Assembly: GCA_963597615.1 (NCBI GenBank)
Contig: CAVBQS010000024.1
Coordinates: forward strand, 1 to 64,000
Source: CAKRJP01 sp963597615
GTDB lineage: Bacteria; Bacillota; Clostridia; Lachnospirales; Lachnospiraceae
Direction: 5' to 3'
Length of the DNA stretch: 64,000 nt
The notes under the pieces are model-generated. The model did no database searches and had not been told where the DNA came from. It saw nothing but the letters and a program-made list of their open reading frames with translations. The position numbers and the translations under genes are program-made. The number at the start of each line of letters is the position of its first letter. Position 1 is the first letter of the stretch. Shown piece by piece: positions 18,197 through 26,899 of the stretch.

Positions 18197-19075
18197 CTAA
18201 TGATTGCTTATAATGCTAGATTGTAAATTTTTCCATCCAGTGGTAAATCCAGCACTTGTGATGGCATGGTCTGGAAGGAGAGCTTTTGCTGCTTTTAACA
18301 TGGAATCCAGACTACAGGAAAATTCCATTCGATTCAGGTTTTCCTTCCCTATTAATAACTGATCGGAGACGGCCTTCATAAGCCGAATCAAAGCTCTTAA
18401 GTAATTTTTTTCTATAAAACAAAGGTCCAGGGAATAAATTCCTTCTTCTGTGCGATCTACTAAGATGGCTCCAACAATCTGGGAGCCTGAGACTAAAAGC
18501 CTACTTAAGTTAGGATCTGCGGAAGTATAGTCTGCGCGGCTGGCCACGTAATTGTGCCGCCTCTCCCGGTCTCTGATAAAGAGGTCTAACTGTCTGGACT
18601 TTGCATTCCTCAGTGGAATAATAGTGTCTTTGGAAGACATTTTAGGGCCAAGGATCTCAGGCTGGGTATAGAAGAGGGCCTGTTTTAGCTGGTCTCTTGA
18701 TACTGAGAAAAGAGGCTCCACATGGAAATCCATATAAAAGTCTCGATGGTTTAGCATAGCCATCAGCCGCCTTTCCCCGTCAGTTTCCCCGTCCAAGACT
18801 ACTTCCAGCTTGTGGGTTCCATTTTCCTTTGCCTCTAAAATTCCCAGGTCCAAAAGCCGGCTTCCAATGCCGGCTTCCCGGTATTCTGGAAGAACATAAA
18901 CCCAGGTTAGGCCCCAATTTTTATCTTTTTTCATAAGAATTAGGATTCCTACCGGCTTTTCTTCCATAAAACAGGATAAAACAATAGTTGCAGTGCGAAG
19001 GGCGTGGCCAGGTGCCAGGTCCTCTACCTTGAAATATTCTGCTTCTGTAAGTTTTTTTATTTTCAACTGGTTCAT
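18197..19075 (-). CDS. GNAT-family acetyltransferase with second, degenerate GNAT-like half
   Basis: A 292-residue protein. The N-terminal half is a GNAT fold with the acetyl-CoA-binding motif in VLPEYREAGIGSRLLDLG (about residues 73-90), which keeps the R/Q-x-x-G-x-G/A spacing. The C-terminal half (about 150-285) again follows the GNAT pattern of strands (SGSQIVGAILVDRTEEGIYSLDLCFIE) but lacks a clear pyrophosphate-binding loop, so it may serve structure or substrate binding. It is the first gene of a two-gene minus-strand operon with the giant papain-like protein only 9 bp downstream, and it diverges from the jet-like operon. It could modify or restrain the giant protein; that is a guess from position. 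Confidence 0.8.
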   Translation of the reverse strand: MNQLKIKKLTEAEYFKVEDLAPGHALRTATIVLSCFMEEKPVGILILMKKDKNWGLTWVYVLPEYREAGIGSRLLDLGILEAKENGTHKLEVVLDGETDGERRLMAMLNHRDFYMDFHVEPLFSVSRDQLKQALFYTQPEILGPKMSSKDTIIPLRNAKSRQLDLFIRDRERRHNYVASRADYTSADPNLSRLLVSGSQIVGAILVDRTEEGIYSLDLCFIEKNYLRALIRLMKAVSDQLLIGKENLNRMEFSCSLDSMLKAAKALLPDHAITSAGFTTGWKNLQSSIISNH

Positions 19076-19164
19076 ATTTATTATTCCTCATTGTTTTATA
19101 CGATGATAATTACATGTCGGTTAACTTGAATTGTAACATGAATTTTCTTTACAAGAGGTAAAAT

Positions 19165-19193
19165 TTGCCATCTTTTTTGGATTTTGATACAAT
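19165..19193 (+). promoter_or_regulatory. Promoter of the jetABC-like operon
   Basis: TTGCCA (19165-19170) and TACAAT (19188-19193) are 17 bp apart, with a TGA immediately before the -10 giving an extended -10 element. The start codon is about 43 bp downstream of the -10. Confidence 0.7.
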
Positions 19194-19235
19194 TCACTGT
19201 GCGAAACACGTAAATTAGCTAATTTTGGGGAACCT

Positions 19236-20672
19236 ATGAAATTAATCGAACAAATTCCAAAGAATTTTTATAAATTATTTGCAAGTAAATATATGGATTA
19301 CTACCAGCAGTTTTTGGTGGACCTTTATGAGGCTTCAGGTAGGTCTTATTCTCTTTTGGGGCTGACAGAGGGGGAGTGTAAGGCGGTAATGAATGAGCGG
19401 ATTGCAGAGACCACCCTGGACTGGAGCCAGGAAGCCTACGATGAGGAGGGAGAACTTCTTACCAAGGCCAATATGGCATCGGTCTGCTTAAAGCACTTGG
19501 AGGACTGGGGGTGGCTTAAGCAGGATTACGATGAGTCTTTAAATAGCTATGTGGTATCTTTCCCTGAGTACAGCAGGCAGTTTGTGGAACTTTTTAGCAA
19601 GCTTCGCATGGAAGATCAAAACAGAGAGCGGGAGAGTATTCTTGCCATCTATAGCTATCTTCACACCTACCATACGGACAAGGAGAAGAATGTGGAAATC
19701 CTAAGAAGTGCCTGGTCTATGTCCAAGGGACTTTTGCAGCAGCTAGCGGGTATGCAGGAGAGCATGCGGGGATATTTTGATGAGCTTTCCAAGCAGAGAA
19801 GCTTTCTTGGGGTGCAAAAGGTTCTAGTGGAGGAGCTTAATAATACAGACAGTAAGAAATATGCCATTCTCACCACCACCGACAGCTTCTACCGCTACAA
19901 GGAGGCGGTGAAGGAGTTGGTGTCTGAGATTCGTATAGAAAATGAAGACCGCTATGAAGATCTGTTAAGTAAGAAGGAAGAATATGAGGCTTCAAAGAAA
20001 GATACTATGGATGCGGCTGAGGAGTATCTCTTCCGGCTAAAGGCCCCCTACTATCGCATGGAAAGGGCCCTAAAAAATACCAAGGAGGCCTCTGACTTAT
20101 TGCTTCGCATTGACCGAGAATTTGACGCCATTGAGCGAAGATACAATATGCTGATTGAACAAAAGACTGTATTTGCAGGCCGGGCAGCAGCCAGAATCCG
20201 CTATCTTTTATCCGAAGGAAATGTGGAAGAAGACCAAACCGTAAGCTTTGTAAATCTTATAAATAAAAGCTCTAGAAAAGAGGAGATTTTAGAAAGGCTT
20301 GGGGAGAAAATAAGGCTTACCCAAAGATTTAAATTCTTATCAGAGAAGTGCCTTTACAAAAAACGGAACATAGACAAGGAGGCCTTCACCCCGGAGGCAG
20401 TAAGCTTAGAGGAAAAGCAAGAAGCTTTGGATGGCTTTGTATTAAAGCCCTTGTACACCAGACAGGAGCTTGCAGACTTTCGAAAGAAAAATGAGCAGGA
20501 CGGAGCTTTCCAGGTGACAGAAGATACGGTGCAGTCTATGGAAGATTTGGAAAAGTTGTTTTTCGTCTGGCAGGAAGCTACGGAAGTGGCAGACAGTGAA
20601 AATGAAATTGAGATCGGTGAAGACTATGAGAATTCTAAGGGATTCCGTTTTTCTAAGCTTGTGATTCGATAA
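19236..20672 (+). CDS. jetA: JetA/MksF-like (kleisin-type) subunit of a Wadjet-like SMC complex
   Basis: A 478-residue protein whose sequence and position fit JetA of the Wadjet defence system, the kleisin-like subunit equivalent to MksF/MukF. Its N-terminal part is a winged-helix-like, acidic region (residues 1-120: LTEGECKAVMNERIAETTLDW, KHLEDWGWLKQDYDE). Long helical and coiled-coil segments follow (residues 180-380). The C-terminus (ENEIEIGEDYENSKGFRFSKLVIR) is characteristic of family members annotated as Wadjet JetA family proteins. Start ATG with GGGGAA upstream. It is the first gene of a three-gene operon. In Wadjet, JetA bridges the SMC heads and binds JetB. The family call rests on recognition plus gene order. 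Confidence 0.78.
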   Translation: MKLIEQIPKNFYKLFASKYMDYYQQFLVDLYEASGRSYSLLGLTEGECKAVMNERIAETTLDWSQEAYDEEGELLTKANMASVCLKHLEDWGWLKQDYDESLNSYVVSFPEYSRQFVELFSKLRMEDQNRERESILAIYSYLHTYHTDKEKNVEILRSAWSMSKGLLQQLAGMQESMRGYFDELSKQRSFLGVQKVLVEELNNTDSKKYAILTTTDSFYRYKEAVKELVSEIRIENEDRYEDLLSKKEEYEASKKDTMDAAEEYLFRLKAPYYRMERALKNTKEASDLLLRIDREFDAIERRYNMLIEQKTVFAGRAAARIRYLLSEGNVEEDQTVSFVNLINKSSRKEEILERLGEKIRLTQRFKFLSEKCLYKKRNIDKEAFTPEAVSLEEKQEALDGFVLKPLYTRQELADFRKKNEQDGAFQVTEDTVQSMEDLEKLFFVWQEATEVADSENEIEIGEDYENSKGFRFSKLVIR

Positions 20673-20713
20673 AGAAAATGTGTAATAGATAGGGAAAAAA
20701 GGAGCATATATAT

Positions 20714-21349
20714 ATGATGGAATATATAGAAAGCCTGTCTCTTTCTGAGGCAGACAATCTGAAAAAAACCATAGGGCGCTTATTCAGGCAAACCTGTATT
20801 TTGCAAATGCGTTATGATCCTGAGACTTTGATTCCAAAGGACAATCCGGATTATGAGACATGTGTAAGGCATAAAGATTTTATAGAAGACTATTTGGCAG
20901 TACTAGGTTGTGAACTGGTCCATGATCCCCAGGAGCATATTTTTCTCCTGAAGGGGGAAGGGGTAGAGCTTGAAAAATTAAGCCTTACTTCTACCATTAT
21001 TTTATTGTTAGTAAGAATTCTCTATAGAGATAAGATTTTAGGAGAGGGGCTAGCGGCCACAGTCACTAATCTTAAGGAAATCAGAACCTACGGAAGAAAT
21101 ACAGGCTTATTAAACCGAAAGCTTACCACAGCAGAGTGGAGAGATGCCCTCTATCTTATGAATCGGCATCAGATCATTGAAGTGCCGGGGGCTATAAAGG
21201 ATGTGGAGGATGAGACCCCCATTTACCTTTATAGCACCATTAATCTGTATATTAGGAACTCGGACATTGGGGAGCTTATGGAGGAGTATAAGGAGGATGC
21301 GGTAAATGAAACAATCGAAGAAAGTCTTTACCCGGATGGTGATCAATAA
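20714..21349 (+). CDS. jetB: JetB/MksE-like (KITE) subunit, DUF4194-type
   Basis: A 211-residue protein resembling JetB (DUF4194), the winged-helix KITE-type dimer that corresponds to MksE/MukE. Visible family features are an N-terminal helical segment (LSEADNLKKTIGRLFRQTCIL), a strand-turn region (HIFLLKGEGVELEKLSLTSTIILLLVRILYRDK) and the winged-helix C-terminal half (LTTAEWRDALYLMNRHQIIEV ... IYLYSTINLYI). AAAAAAGGAGC precedes the start. The end overlaps the next gene by 44 bp, so the two are translationally linked, as is common for SMC-complex operons. Confidence 0.82.
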   Translation: MMEYIESLSLSEADNLKKTIGRLFRQTCILQMRYDPETLIPKDNPDYETCVRHKDFIEDYLAVLGCELVHDPQEHIFLLKGEGVELEKLSLTSTIILLLVRILYRDKILGEGLAATVTNLKEIRTYGRNTGLLNRKLTTAEWRDALYLMNRHQIIEVPGAIKDVEDETPIYLYSTINLYIRNSDIGELMEEYKEDAVNETIEESLYPDGDQ

Positions 21350-24300
21350 CTGGGGAGGAATCAGCCATAAGCTCATGGAGTTTCATGAGTACGTGAATCT
21401 TTTCAGTGGAAAAAGTGGGTCTGGAAAGTCTACCGTTATGGATGCCTTGCAGGTAGTTTTGTATGGAAGTACCAAGGCTACTTTTTTAAATAAAGCGGCA
21501 GATGATGCCAAGAACAGACGAAGCGTTTTTAGTTATCTAAGGGGAGCCCAAAAGGATGGCAGCGCCAACCGCCAGGGCATGGATTTTTGTTCCCAGCTGG
21601 TCCTTGAAATCCAGGATACAGGAAGTGATACCTATACCTGTATCGGGGTCACCTTTCAAGTGGGAAAAGGGGACCGGGAACTTTCAGATGCCAAATATTC
21701 TTTCTTTAGCCATTCTGGGAAAATTCCGGAGGATGAATACCTAGAAATGGGTGGGAGTCCCTACACTTTGGCAAAGATACAGAATCTTGTAAAAGAGCGA
21801 AGCCTTTCTCTGGATCATAAAGGTCTCGGTGAGGTCAATAAAGTCTATCTGACCAACAGAGATTACTTAGGAACCCTCTATGAAGTGATTTTAGGTCACA
21901 TGGATCCGGGCCGTTTTATCACCATGGAAAAAAGTGCCATTGCCCTTCGTATGAGTAACGGTACCGGCCAGTTTATTAAAGATTACATGTTCCCAAGAAG
22001 CAAGGAAGACACTGTATCCACCATTAGCGATCAGTTAGGAGCTTACCGGGAGATTAAGGAGCGGGTGGAGGATCTTGAGCATAGAATCAAACTTCTTTCA
22101 GAGGTAAAACTTTATAATGAAAGCCTTATGGAAGCTCAGACAGACAAGCTTCGGACAGAAGCCCTTCTGCGGATTCTTGACATAGAGGCAACCAAGGTTA
22201 GGCTTGAAAGTAAGAAGAGCCAGAGAGAAAGCATTTTGGGTAAGATTAGGGAACTGGAGAAAAAACAGGAAATCTTAGATCAGGAGAAAAATGCAAGATC
22301 TGAAGGACTGATTGAAGTAAAGGCGGAATTACAATCCAGCGATTTTGGGGCTAAGAAAAGGGAACTGGAAAATTTAGACCGCACCATTTCCCAGGCAAAA
22401 ATCAATGCCAGACAGTGGAAAGAAATTTTAGAAGGTCTTGAAAAGTGGACCACGGATGAGGAAATTGGGGCCTATATTAGCAATCCTACCCTCCAGGCTA
22501 TGGAAGATCTGATTGGGGGACAGGTTACAGAAGAAGGAATTGAAAAAATTAAAAAAGGCATTTCCCTGGCTATGGAAAGTATTGAGGAAGAGCTTTCCGA
22601 TTTGGGAGTTGGCATTCGGGAAAAGACCAAGGACTTAAAGGAAAAGAAAGATATGGTGGAAGATCTTAAAAATGATCGTAAGCCATATAAAAAAGAACTA
22701 AAAAGTGCCAGGGCAGAACTGCAAGGGGAGCTTTCTAGCCGCTACGGTCGAAGCATACCGGTGTACATTTTTGGAGATCTTTTTGATATTCGGGATGACA
22801 AGTGGAAGAATGCCATCGAGGGACGCTTGGGCCGCTTAAAGTACAGCTTGATCACAGAGCCTAGATATGCCTTAGATGCGGCAGGGGTCTTTCGGTCTAT
22901 GAAGAGGCGAGACTATGAAGAAATTGATCTGATTAATACGGCGGCTATTTTAAGAGACCAACCGGAAGCCAAGGAAGGGACCCTTTATGAGGCAGTGACC
23001 ACCAAGGAAGCTTATGTAGACCAGTGCTTAAAGCGGTATCTAGGAAAAATCAAAAAATGCGAAAGTATCGAAGAACTCCATGAGGTTAGAGAAGGGGTTA
23101 CGGCAGACTGCTATTCCTATAGCAATTACATTTTCAGGCACCTAAGGGAAGTAGATTATACCCGCTATGCCTGCATTGGCACCAAGATTTCCAGGGGAAA
23201 ACTTCAAGAAATCGAAGACGAGATTATGGACCTTGAGGCCAGTCTTCTTTCGGACAACCAAAACAAGGCCCTCTTAAGCGGGGCCCAAAAAATGGAGCAG
23301 CTGCGGCAAAATACCAAGACCCTCTTGGAGCTATCATCGGCGACAGAGTCTCTGGATGAATATTTAAAGCAGCAGGAAAAAATTAAAGAAGAGATTAAAG
23401 AACTTCAAGAAGGGGTAAGAACCAAGGAGCTGCATAAGAAGCGGGAAAAACTAGAAGGAGAACTTTCCCGTCTTGCAGGAGACATAAATAAACTCCAAAG
23501 GAGCCTGGTCAGAGAGTCGGAAAACAAGGGTCGGGTAGAGAAAGAGCAGAGGGAATTAAAAGATCGTATCGCCTACCTTAAAGAAGGTTATGTGGAAAAT
23601 TCAGACCTTCAAAAAGAAGTGGAGGAGAGCCTGAAAAACATCAACGAACAGACCTATCGGGGAGACTTAAATAAAAAACTAGAGGCCTTATCTAAGGAGG
23701 AAGAGGCTGCTTTAGAAAAACGAAACACAGCCAGAATCCACTTTAACAATGAGTATCCAAGCTACGGCTACAGCGGCCTAGAGCATGAAAATTCAAGATA
23801 TGACAAACTTCTTTCCCAGTATCAAAAGGACTTTGAGCCCCAGTATAAGGAGGAGTTTGAAAAGCAGTATAAGCTGGTATATCACTCCCTTAGGGAAAAT
23901 GTCATTGCCACCATTCACGGGGAGATTAAGGCAGCCTACCGTCATAGAAAAGAAATTAATCGAATGCTGTCGAAAATTCGTTTCTCCGACAGTACCTACC
24001 AGATTGATATATTGCCGGCAGAAAATGAAAACGGCCAGTTCTATGACATGTTAATGGCAGAGGAGCTAGACAGTAAAGTCCTGGATAATGATGGCTTTGA
24101 GGGCCAGCTTAGTTTAGGAGAAGATCTTTTCTATCAAAAGTATGAAAAACAGATTGCCCTTTTAACAGAAAAATTTATGCCTTCAAGGGAGGAAGATGGG
24201 GAAAGGCGAAAACTCCACAAAGAAGAGATGGAAAGGTATGCTGACTATCGAAACTATTTAACCTTTAGTATGTATGAGCGGGTGGAAGACGAGTTTGGAC

Positions 24301-24665
24301 ATGTAAAGAAAAACTCCGTAGATGATATGGCAGGAAGAGATTCCGGTGGAGAAGGGCAAAACCCAAAATACGTAGCCTTACTAGCAGGCTTTGCCATGCT
24401 CTATATGCAGCAGGGCAGTGGAGATTCCAAAATCCGCCTGGTGCTTCTAGATGAAGCCTTTTCAAAAATGGACAAGGAGCGAAGCGAGGTGTGCCTGCGC
24501 TACGCCAGAGAACTGGACTTGCAGTTGATTGTCTGTGTGCCAGATGAGCGTTTGCAGTCACTGATTCGAAATGTCGACAGTGTCTACGGATTCCGCCGCC
24601 ATAAGAACCAGATTTCCATGATGCATATTGATAAAGGCCAGTATCTGGAACTGATGGAAGGATAA
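21306..24665 (+). CDS. jetC: JetC/MksB-like SMC-family ATPase
   Basis: A 1119-residue SMC/SbcC-like ATPase. Walker A is FSGKSGSGKST (residues 33-43). Two long coiled-coil arms flank a hinge-like globular region around 460-600 (VYIFGDLFDIRDDKWKNAIEG). The C-terminal head carries the signature-like motif DSGGEGQNPK (~1010) and Walker B LVLLDEAFSKMD (~1045). Both ATPase halves are intact, so the motor should work. AAGGAGG lies upstream of the chosen start inside jetB. In Wadjet and MksBEF systems this subunit extrudes DNA loops; in Wadjet it delivers circular plasmids to the JetD nuclease. No JetD-like gene follows here: the next gene is a ParA ATPase with its own promoter. Confidence 0.88.
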   Translation: MKQSKKVFTRMVINNWGGISHKLMEFHEYVNLFSGKSGSGKSTVMDALQVVLYGSTKATFLNKAADDAKNRRSVFSYLRGAQKDGSANRQGMDFCSQLVLEIQDTGSDTYTCIGVTFQVGKGDRELSDAKYSFFSHSGKIPEDEYLEMGGSPYTLAKIQNLVKERSLSLDHKGLGEVNKVYLTNRDYLGTLYEVILGHMDPGRFITMEKSAIALRMSNGTGQFIKDYMFPRSKEDTVSTISDQLGAYREIKERVEDLEHRIKLLSEVKLYNESLMEAQTDKLRTEALLRILDIEATKVRLESKKSQRESILGKIRELEKKQEILDQEKNARSEGLIEVKAELQSSDFGAKKRELENLDRTISQAKINARQWKEILEGLEKWTTDEEIGAYISNPTLQAMEDLIGGQVTEEGIEKIKKGISLAMESIEEELSDLGVGIREKTKDLKEKKDMVEDLKNDRKPYKKELKSARAELQGELSSRYGRSIPVYIFGDLFDIRDDKWKNAIEGRLGRLKYSLITEPRYALDAAGVFRSMKRRDYEEIDLINTAAILRDQPEAKEGTLYEAVTTKEAYVDQCLKRYLGKIKKCESIEELHEVREGVTADCYSYSNYIFRHLREVDYTRYACIGTKISRGKLQEIEDEIMDLEASLLSDNQNKALLSGAQKMEQLRQNTKTLLELSSATESLDEYLKQQEKIKEEIKELQEGVRTKELHKKREKLEGELSRLAGDINKLQRSLVRESENKGRVEKEQRELKDRIAYLKEGYVENSDLQKEVEESLKNINEQTYRGDLNKKLEALSKEEEAALEKRNTARIHFNNEYPSYGYSGLEHENSRYDKLLSQYQKDFEPQYKEEFEKQYKLVYHSLRENVIATIHGEIKAAYRHRKEINRMLSKIRFSDSTYQIDILPAENENGQFYDMLMAEELDSKVLDNDGFEGQLSLGEDLFYQKYEKQIALLTEKFMPSREEDGERRKLHKEEMERYADYRNYLTFSMYERVEDEFGHVKKNSVDDMAGRDSGGEGQNPKYVALLAGFAMLYMQQGSGDSKIRLVLLDEAFSKMDKERSEVCLRYARELDLQLIVCVPDERLQSLIRNVDSVYGFRRHKNQISMMHIDKGQYLELMEG

Positions 24666-24726
24666 AAGTCCTTTGACTTTTTGGAAGTTTCTTATAAAAG
24701 AAAAAATAGAATTGGGACAAAGCTTG

Positions 24727-24755
24727 TTGAAATATTCTGAATATATCTCTATAAT
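24727..24755 (+). promoter_or_regulatory. Promoter of the parA-like gene
   Basis: TTGAAA (24727-24732) and a perfect TATAAT (24750-24755) are exactly 17 bp apart, 36 bp before the preferred start. parA can therefore be expressed separately from jetABC. Confidence 0.8.
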
Positions 24756-24791
24756 GGAGATAGTTGAATGAACAAAGCAAGGAGGTATCCC

Positions 24792-25583
24792 ATGGGAAAG
24801 ACCATCACCATGTGTTTTACCAACAACAAAGGAGGAAGCGGCAAGTCTACTACCTGTTCCAATTTAGGAGCAGCCTTGGCAAGAGCCGGAAAGAAGGTTC
24901 TTCTGGTGGACGGAGATATGCAGCTAAACCTTTCATTATCATTTTTCCCACAGGACTGGGTGTTAGAGCAGGCAGCGGGTGACAAGAACCTTTATCGGGC
25001 CATTGGAAAGCAGGCAGATCTTACGGGTTATATTGTGCATACACCCTATGAGAATCTGGATTTGATTCCCTCTTCTACCTTAATGAGTTCCATTGAGTAC
25101 GAACTATTTACCAAGTGGCAGAGAGAATTCATTTTAAGGAAATGTCTAAAGAAGGTGAAGGAATCCGGCACCTATGATTACATTCTCATAGATGCGCCAC
25201 CAACCTTAGGAGGGTGGGTTATGAATATCCTGTGTGCTTCCGATCAGGTGCTAATTCCCGTGGAGGCAAGCCCCTGGGGCATGTTTGGCTTGGCAAATAT
25301 GTTTGACTTTTTAAATGAGGTGCAGCAGATTTCCCCTAATTTATCAGTGGCAGGAATCGTGGTAACCAAGGCAGACACCAGGAAGAACTATTTTAAACAG
25401 ACTTTGGAAACTTTACATGATTTAGACGATATTTACGTATTTGATTCCATTATTCGAGTAGACAGCTCTGTGGAATGGGCACAGGATAACAGTGCTCCGG
25501 TAGTGGAATACAAAAAATCCAGCAGAAGTGCAAAGGAATATATAAGCTTAGCAGAGGAGGTAATGGAACATGTCGGTAGGTAA
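24792..25583 (+). CDS. ParA/Soj-family ATPase
   Basis: A 263-residue ATPase with the deviant Walker A motif NKGGSGKST (Lys13 and Lys18), the A' motif VLLVDGDMQLNLS and Walker B DYILIDAPPTLGG. These identify a ParA/MinD-type partition ATPase that would bind DNA non-specifically as an ATP dimer. The start at 24792 is preferred to 24768 because AGGAGG lies 7 bp upstream and the Walker motif then sits at the usual position. No ParB gene accompanies it. Its last 14 bases overlap a Lys/Ala-rich small protein. The jetABC-like operon ends about 130 bp upstream, which suggests a role in organising or moving DNA or a protein cargo. Confidence 0.92.
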   Translation: MGKTITMCFTNNKGGSGKSTTCSNLGAALARAGKKVLLVDGDMQLNLSLSFFPQDWVLEQAAGDKNLYRAIGKQADLTGYIVHTPYENLDLIPSSTLMSSIEYELFTKWQREFILRKCLKKVKESGTYDYILIDAPPTLGGWVMNILCASDQVLIPVEASPWGMFGLANMFDFLNEVQQISPNLSVAGIVVTKADTRKNYFKQTLETLHDLDDIYVFDSIIRVDSSVEWAQDNSAPVVEYKKSSRSAKEYISLAEEVMEHVGR

Positions 25584-25824
25584 GGATAGCTTAAAGCGGG
25601 CAGCCAGCGCAGCTACTACAAAAGAGGAAAAAACTACAGCTACAAAGGCAAGCAGCAAGAAAGCGGTAGCAAAGAAGACAGAGGCTAAGGCAGAGAACAA
25701 AACAGACAATAAAGAGGTAACAGCAGCGGTGAACACTGGAACCAGCGAAGAGGTAAAGGAGATGTTTACACCACAGGAGAGAGTCAGCCATGTAAGGGAA
25801 GAACTACCGGTATATCTATTGTAA
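25570..25824 (+). CDS. Small Lys/Ala/Thr-rich basic protein overlapping parA
   Basis: An 84-residue protein. Residues about 5-55 are low-complexity Lys/Ala/Thr/Glu (KKAVAKKTEAKAENK), like histone H1-type or HU-tail sequences that bind DNA. The last 20 residues (MFTPQERVSHVREELPVYLL) are different in character and may be a short docking peptide. GAGGAGGTAA precedes the ATG inside parA, and the 14-bp overlap implies translational coupling. It takes the place where a ParB or adaptor gene would normally sit, so it may link ParA to DNA or cargo; that is inference. No named family recognised. Confidence 0.7.
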   Translation: MSVGKDSLKRAASAATTKEEKTTATKASSKKAVAKKTEAKAENKTDNKEVTAAVNTGTSEEVKEMFTPQERVSHVREELPVYLL

Positions 25825-25859
25825 GAACTAAAAAACATTTCACATAAAGGAGAACGTAT

Positions 25860-26543
25860 ATGAAATACGAAATCAAAGGAGACACATTACCTGTAGTTAT
25901 CTGCCAGTTAGAAGATGGAGAGAAGATTGTCACAGAAGGAGGTGGCATGTCTTGGATGTCTCCCAACATGGTTATGGAGACCACTACCAATGGAGGTATC
26001 GGAAAGGCATTTGGAAGAATGTTTTCAGGAGAGAAGATGTTCCAGAATGTGTATACAGCAAGCAACGGCAATGGCATGATCGCATTTGCATCTTGCTTCC
26101 CGGGAGTCATTAAAGCTTTTGATATTGCTCCGGGAAGAGAAGTGATCCTTCAGAAGAAAGCTTATTTAGCAGGAGAGGCAGGAGTAAGTCTTTCTGTTCA
26201 TTTTAATAAGAAGATCAGTTCTGGTTTCTTCGGTGGTGAGGGATTTGTTATGCAAAAAGTTTCCGGACAGGGTACCGTTTTTGCAGAGTTTGACGGTCAT
26301 GTAGAGGAATATAATCTTCAGCCCGGACAGCAGATTGTGGTAGATACCGGACATCTTGCAGCTATGGATGCGACTTGTCAGATGGAGATTCAGACAGTTC
26401 CTGGGGTAAAGAATGTACTCTTTGGAGGAGAGGGACTCTTTAACACAGTAATTTCAGGACCTGGTAGGGTATGGCTTCAGACAATGCCCCTTCAAAATCT
26501 GGCAGCAGAGATCAGTCACTATATTCCACAGAAGTCAAATTAA
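25860..26543 (+). CDS. TIGR00266/AIM24-family protein
   Basis: A 227-residue protein made of repeated Gly-rich beta strands (GGGMSWMSPNMVMET, GGEGFVMQKVSGQGTVF, GGEGLFNTVISGPGRVWLQTMP). This is the pattern of the AIM24/TIGR00266 family, whose members form a beta-helix or tubby-like barrel. Bacterial members have no settled role. AAAGGAGAAC lies just upstream of the ATG. It is 35 bp downstream of the small basic protein and probably in the same transcript as parA. A terminator-like hairpin follows. Confidence 0.9.
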   Translation: MKYEIKGDTLPVVICQLEDGEKIVTEGGGMSWMSPNMVMETTTNGGIGKAFGRMFSGEKMFQNVYTASNGNGMIAFASCFPGVIKAFDIAPGREVILQKKAYLAGEAGVSLSVHFNKKISSGFFGGEGFVMQKVSGQGTVFAEFDGHVEEYNLQPGQQIVVDTGHLAAMDATCQMEIQTVPGVKNVLFGGEGLFNTVISGPGRVWLQTMPLQNLAAEISHYIPQKSN

Positions 26544-26560
26544 TCATGGGGATTTTTCTA

Positions 26561-26591
26561 GAAAGGGGGAGCAATTTATGCTGCCCCTTTC
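26561..26591 (+). terminator. Probable terminator after the AIM24-family gene
   Basis: A 13-position stem with one G-G mismatch (26561-26573 with 26579-26591). The following tract is T-rich but interrupted by C and G, so termination may be partial. Confidence 0.6.
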
Positions 26592-26614
26592 CTTGGCTTT
26601 TACATATATATAAC

Positions 26615-26643
26615 TTGAATAATCCAGTGGTTATAGATATAAT
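26615..26643 (+). promoter_or_regulatory. Promoter of the sigma factor/NHLM export operon
   Basis: TTGAAT (26615-26620) and a perfect TATAAT (26638-26643) are 17 bp apart, a housekeeping-type promoter 38 bp upstream of the first small gene. Confidence 0.78.
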
Positions 26644-26680
26644 AAGGGGAAAAAGCGAAAGTTGGAAAGGGGTGCGGATT

Positions 26681-26899
26681 ATGAGTGGAAAATTACAAGA
26701 CTTATTTGATTTACAACATTTTGCAGAGAACAAGAAATTGCAGTCCCTGATCGATGATACCATGAGCAGATATGGAGCGGGAGCTACAGGCAGAATGGAA
26801 CTTGATGAAGATGATCTTGACATGCTTTTTGCGGCGGGAGATTCCCATATGGCTGGCAGAGGCAGCAAGTTATTTGGAAAAGATGAGGAGAGTATATAA
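26681..26899 (+). CDS. 72-residue small protein, candidate exported peptide precursor
   Basis: The start is ATG at 26681 with GGAAAGGGG upstream; the frame opens further upstream but without a ribosome binding site. The N-terminal ~35 residues look like a recognition leader (LFDLQHFAENKKLQSLIDD). Then comes an acidic helix ending in a small-residue pair, ELDEDDLDMLFAAG (residues 40-53). This matches the pattern of double-glycine-type leaders cleaved by C39 peptidases. Cleavage after Gly53 would release a 19-residue tail, DSHMAGRGSKLFGKDEESI, without cysteine. The stop codon overlaps the sigma-factor start (TAATG), and the exporter with a C39 peptidase is four genes downstream. Alternatively it is an anti-sigma or regulatory partner. 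The cargo call is inference. Confidence 0.6.
   Translation: MSGKLQDLFDLQHFAENKKLQSLIDDTMSRYGAGATGRMELDEDDLDMLFAAGDSHMAGRGSKLFGKDEESI

Noticed and set aside
24265..24780. Minus-strand open frame opposite the end of jetC
   Set aside because: The opposite strand carries the conserved SMC signature and Walker B motifs; the shadow frame has no ribosome binding site or known motif.
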